NCBI GenBank assembly: GCA_023375675.1
Contig: JALQBC010000032.1
Location: 1-64,000 of the forward strand
Direction of reading: 5' to 3'
DNA length: 64,000 nt
Source of the DNA: Cytospora piceicola
Taxonomy: Eukaryota; Ascomycota; Sordariomycetes; Diaporthales; Cytosporaceae
Made by a program: the position numbers and the translations under genes. Positions 60,270 to 64,000 of the stretch are shown in pieces (the first letter of the stretch is position 1; the number at the start of each line of letters is the position of its first letter). The notes beneath the pieces were generated by a model. The model was given only the letters and a program-made list of their open reading frames with translations, was not told the DNA's origin and ran no database searches.

Positions 60270-61874
60270 TTAATCCCAGTACCGAATAACACCATCCGAG
60301 CCCGCCGATACGAGCTTCGACGTCTCCTGCGGATGCCACTTAACACACGTAACCGGGTCCTTCGTGTCGATCTTGTGATACATCTTGCACGTCTTCCAGT
60401 CCCAAAAGACCAGGTATCCCGCCGTGTCACCACTGGCGATGAACTGCCCGTCGGGGCTGATGTCGATATCGATCGCCGTGCCGGCATTGTTGTGTCCCCG
60501 GTAGCTCTTCTTCCTGTTTTGTCGGAACTTGTCGTTCGCGTTGTACACCACGATCTGGTTGTCGCTGGACTGGTATGCGACGTATTTCCCGGAGGGATGG
60601 ACGGCCGAGCGCGTCATGGGGTACATGTACGTCTCGGCGATGTATTTGATGGGAACCGGGATGTTGTAGTCCCATGACCTAAGGGACTTGTCGTCCGAGG
60701 TGGTCATGAACCGGTCGCCGCCCTGTACGAAGGTAATGGTGTTGATGGCCGCCAGATGGTGGTCGTATTCCTGGATGGTGTCGTTGCCCGCGCGCGTGTC
60801 GAACTGCACAATCTTCTTATCGGACATGCCCGCCAGGAACTCGTGGCCGTGCTCCGGTGTTGGGTTAAAGACGAGGCAGTGTGGTGTCTTGCCCGTGCTG
60901 AACTTGCTGATACACTGGCCCGTCTCCGTATCCCAGAGCTTCATCTGCCTATCAAAAGACCCGGAGAGGAACCTCGTGCCGTCCGTGTTGAAAGAAAGAT
61001 CCGATATCGCCTTGGAGTGTCCCGAGAACGTCCGCAGGAGTTCCCTCTGGTGATACACATCCCATATCTTGATTGTCGTATCCGCCGAGCCAGACAGCAG
61101 CAGATGCCCACTGTTGGGGAAGAAGCGCAACGAGGTAACGGCCTTGGTGTGGTGCTTCCACGTATGCAGCAGCTTCTTGGGTATAAAATTCGTGACCTCC
61201 CCGGGCTCCTTCCGCAGGTCGATGTCCAGGTCCTGCGGGACGTGCATGTACGTCCGGCCCTGGTAGTCGTACTCGCTCTCGCCGTGGAACGTCGTCGTCT
61301 CCTCGCCCAGGGCCTCGACCTCCTTCCTCCTGGCCAGCGCCGCCGTCGGCGCCGCCACCACCGTGCCGCTCTCTACCACGTCGTCGTCCTCGTCCTCGTA
61401 TACCACCTCGTACTCCTCGTCGCTCCCCAGCTGTGCCTCCTCGTCGACCTCCTCGTACTCGTCCCTCTGGTACTTGGCCCACGGGCCCTTGTACTCCCCC
61501 TCGCCCTCCGCCACGAGCGCGCTGCCCCTGTCCTCCCTCCGCGCCCGGATCAGCGCCGCCTCCTCCTTGATCTGCTTGCCGCTCTTGTCTTCCCTCTCGG
61601 GCCCGCCCGCCCGCTCCACCGCGCGGTGTTTTGCCCGGAAGGTGTGTTCTGATATGTATGTCTCGACCGCGGTGCCGGTGAGGACGTTCTTGCGCTTCCC
61701 CAGGGAGGTGGCGTTTGCGGAGTCGTCGCGGAACGGGTTCGCCGGGCCCATCTTCGGCCGCGCAAGGTCCTCGCCTGTGTAGGGCACGACGGCGTGGTCG
61801 GGCTCGGCTTGTTGGCGGACGATCAGGGCGTCCTGGGGCGCCATGTTTGGCGGGTAGGCGCCGAAGTCTGCCAT
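60270..61874 (-). CDS. prp17: pre-mRNA splicing factor Prp17/Cdc40, WD40 protein
   Basis: Single exon, 534 residues, of normal family length. The N terminus starts MADFGAYPPNMAPQDALIVR and has the family stretch KRKNVLTGTAVETYISEHTF. An acidic Glu/Asp-rich segment (about 130-175) is followed by TYMHVPQDLDIDLRKEPGE and the seven-bladed WD40 propeller. Propeller repeats are visible as TIKIWD, QMKLWD, SLRSWD, YLVFWD and VIRYWD. Prp17 acts in the second catalytic step of splicing within the spliceosome, in the nucleus. The frame extends upstream via a non-ATG codon; the ATG at 61874 fits the conserved start. Codon use is strongly G/C-ending. This is a conserved housekeeping gene. Confidence 0.95.
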   Translation of the reverse strand: MADFGAYPPNMAPQDALIVRQQAEPDHAVVPYTGEDLARPKMGPANPFRDDSANATSLGKRKNVLTGTAVETYISEHTFRAKHRAVERAGGPEREDKSGKQIKEEAALIRARREDRGSALVAEGEGEYKGPWAKYQRDEYEEVDEEAQLGSDEEYEVVYEDEDDDVVESGTVVAAPTAALARRKEVEALGEETTTFHGESEYDYQGRTYMHVPQDLDIDLRKEPGEVTNFIPKKLLHTWKHHTKAVTSLRFFPNSGHLLLSGSADTTIKIWDVYHQRELLRTFSGHSKAISDLSFNTDGTRFLSGSFDRQMKLWDTETGQCISKFSTGKTPHCLVFNPTPEHGHEFLAGMSDKKIVQFDTRAGNDTIQEYDHHLAAINTITFVQGGDRFMTTSDDKSLRSWDYNIPVPIKYIAETYMYPMTRSAVHPSGKYVAYQSSDNQIVVYNANDKFRQNRKKSYRGHNNAGTAIDIDISPDGQFIASGDTAGYLVFWDWKTCKMYHKIDTKDPVTCVKWHPQETSKLVSAGSDGVIRYWD

Positions 61875-62788
61875 CTTGCCGGAGAAGTGATGGAAATATG
61901 ATGCGACCAAAGTGTGGTTGTTGACGATAAAAAGCAGTTTGGTTGTAATCCGTCTGGGTTCTTTAGGTGAGGTTCAGTTTGTTGCCGTCAGTCTGGGTTG
62001 TCAAGGCACTGCGGCGGCAACGTAGCGCCTGCGGCAGGCAAAACCGGGTCAACCCCAGCTCAAGCAAGCTCAGCTCCAAATATCTCGGCCGAGCAGTAGT
62101 GCATGCAAATCACTCGCAGGTGACATTGAGCTCCAGGCGCCAAGCTAGTCCATATCCTTGAGATAGAGATGGGATCTTAAAACTAGATTGTATGTTGTAC
62201 ATGGTTCTTTTTGCGTCTGTATAAATAGCCATGGTTTTCAACCTCCCCGACACTGCGACCTCGGTTGTAATACATTCCCATATGCTTGCCACTTGTAGAC
62301 TTTTGTGGAGGATATTATTCGGACTGGGAAGAATATTAAGTTACCAAACAGGAGTCTCTACCCAGAACTGGCAGGGGGAAATATGGATGAAATGCAGAAG
62401 AGGTATTTATAGCGTGATAATCATCCATAAATGCCATTGCCTCCATAATCCATAGACTCCCCCAAAAAGTATACACATTCCCTCCCGCCCGTACATGAAT
62501 GGTCATCCATTTTCGACATTATGCCCATGATATCGTACGCGGCCACATCTATGCTACCATCACTCGGCAGGGCCATCCACCCAACTCCGTCAAGAAAATA
62601 TTGTTGCCCATCTCTTCCTCACAGCTCCTCTAGCTCTGCAGGCCGACTCCGAAGGGTTTTGGAATCGAGAGACCCCCATCGTAGTCATACCGTCCTGCCC
62701 TTTCTTGCCTTCATCAAATCCTTCTCGTCATATCTCGTTCGTTGAGCTCGTTGATGCTGACATTGAGACGCGCTGTTTGCGTGACCCC
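61875..62788. other. intergenic, prp17 promoter and ERV14 3' region
   Basis: Upstream region of prp17 on the left-facing strand. The downstream end belongs to the Erv14 transcript. No further gene is seen. Confidence 0.5.
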
Positions 62789-63395
62789 TTAGTTGCCCTC
62801 GTCCTTGATGAGGGCGACGATCATGCTGTAGAGGTAGAAGAAGAACATGACCAGGTGGAAACCAAGCTTGATGAACGATTCCTACACATTGCGTTAGTAC
62901 CATACGCTCCCTTCCTCCACCCCTTTCTCCCGTTCGTCGCGGGAAACCGTACCTTCTTATGAACGTTCAGCTTCCTGAAGATCTCGGTCGCGTCCAACAG
63001 ATGGGTGTTGTCAACGATCTTCTTCACGTTCCAGGCGAGGAGAGGCAAGTTCAGGATTAGTGGCAGCCAGTATCCATTGATCAGGAACAGGAAGGTCAAG
63101 AATCCGTGTACGGCAGCTTCGGGAATGATGTAGGTGTTCAGGCGGTTGCAGAGGTCGATGGGGTTGATGTAGTCACTGCGACGGGCACGTTGTCAGCGCT
63201 TATTTCAAGCCGAGAGGGTCAAGTCAGGAGCTGGGCGACAGCAAACAGCTGTCCTCGAGCTTCTTCTGGCAGGCAGGGCGTTTTTGTGACGTACCATTCC
63301 AAGTCGCTGTACATAATAGTGAAGAAGACCTGCAGGAACAGGTTCACGGCGTTTATAAGCACCGAGAACAGAAATAGCCACGCCTCTCCAGACAT
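62789..63395 (-). CDS. erv14: Erv14/cornichon family ER cargo receptor
   Basis: Three exons, 63395-63295, 63175-62953 and 62881-62789; 417 bases, 138 residues, exactly the usual family length. It starts [20 protein letters not shown]. The conserved luminal/cytosolic loop [14 protein letters not shown] is followed by the helix [20 protein letters not shown]. The [16 protein letters not shown] cargo/COPII-binding region comes next, then the last helix [16 protein letters not shown], ending KDEGN. Cornichons recruit transmembrane cargo into COPII vesicles at the ER. Introns are 119 and 71 bp, both GT-AG. The gene shows no defect and is a reliable housekeeping anchor for the right edge. Confidence 0.96.
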
Positions 63396-64000
63396 CTTGT
63401 CGGTTGATTGATATTCTGGCCTATGACAATAGCTTGAACCTTTTCGGTATTATTCGCGACGTCGCAGAGCTTGGGCTCGGGGTGGTTTGATATGGCGCAC
63501 GTGGGGGAGGTTTGGCAGAGGAAGAAGGGGGACGAAGAGGAGGGATGAGCTTGCAAAGAGTAGCGGATGTGCGCCGAAAGGAACAAGGTTTTATTTGGGC
63601 GTTAACGGGAAGCCGAGACCACAGTTGGAGACGGGAGAGCTTGTGGAGCGGTCCTTTTAGTGGCGACACGGATTGGGATAGCTATCTATGGGACCTCGAG
63701 GTGCAGATAAATGTTGCGGTGCGGTGTGGTGCTCGGTTCGTATTGCAGTCCGATTAATGGGGATGGTGAAGGCAGACTGACAGAGGGGGCAAGGGCAAGG
63801 TACAAGCTAAGGTCAAGACTCGGAAGGCGGGCGGGATGATGATGTCGCTTCTCTCCACCTGGGCACACCATGGCGTAAAAACGCTTACCTTCCAAGCTTC
63901 CAGGTGGCCTGGAGCTGCTGGGCTCGGCCTGGCCAGCGCTGACAGGCACGGACACAGGCACAGTACAGGGGGTGCGGAGGCCAACAGGAGACACCGGCAG
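63396..64000. other. upstream region of erv14 to the window edge
   Basis: It should contain the erv14 promoter and leader. Short frames on both strands lack support, and a gene could start beyond the edge. Confidence 0.5.

Noticed and set aside
60756..61652. 298-codon open frame antisense to prp17
   Set aside because: Shadow of a strongly biased coding strand; rich in Leu/Arg/Val with no recognisable motif.

Overview
The window is nuclear DNA from a filamentous ascomycete (Pezizomycotina, probably Sordariomycetes). Genes carry short GT-AG (and some GC-AG) introns of about 50-160 bp. Lineage-typical families are present: fungal cytochromes P450, the fungal rhodopsin-like membrane domain, HET, the N-terminal domain of fungal STAND proteins, FSH hydrolases and Rds1. 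The AT-rich repeat blocks look like products of repeat-induced point mutation (RIP). No database search was run. Gene models were built by hand; every spliced model reported as intact closes in frame from ATG to stop.

Left part, about 0.8-20.5 kb: an accessory island. It holds three P450 genes (810-2827 minus, 9088-10827 minus, 11681-13591 plus), a 7-exon rhodopsin-domain membrane protein (6616-8318 plus) and a DHA2-type MFS exporter (18443-20527 plus). Between the last P450 and the exporter lie a MITE-like element (14198-14400) and a decayed Mutator-like (MULE/Hop-type) transposon (14543-17766). The mix suggests oxidative tailoring and export in specialised metabolism, but no PKS, NRPS, terpene or prenyl-transfer core gene is visible, so any core would be outside the window. 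The island is bracketed by inverted copies of one repeat arm (75-752 and 20877-21420).

Repeat block, 20.88-26.28 kb: no genes. It has GTAA/TTAC tetranucleotide arrays, four copies (counting the one at the window start) of a roughly 550-bp AT-rich arm, and nested hairpins. The part at 23.1-26.28 kb is a giant imperfect palindrome centred on a hairpin.

Middle part, 26.9-37.5 kb: a decayed FSH1-like hydrolase, two convergent paralogous rhodopsin-domain genes with identical intron positions, an MFS relic, an intact alcohol-oxidase-like GMC oxidoreductase, and a 93-residue protein of unknown function.

Right part, 39.5-63.4 kb: more ordinary gene content with a self/non-self-recognition flavour. 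It holds a small secreted protein (possibly truncated), an Rds1-type ferritin-like secreted protein, a 969-residue membrane-anchored amidohydrolase with a degenerate second half, and an unknown 263-residue protein. It also has a striking fusion of a fungal STAND N-terminal domain with a C-terminal Rho-like GTPase lacking several switch residues, an acyl-CoA thioesterase-like protein, and a HET-domain pseudogene. Two conserved housekeeping genes end the window: the splicing factor Prp17/Cdc40 and the ER cargo receptor Erv14/cornichon.

The most interesting candidate is the STAND-N/Rho fusion at 51231-53817.
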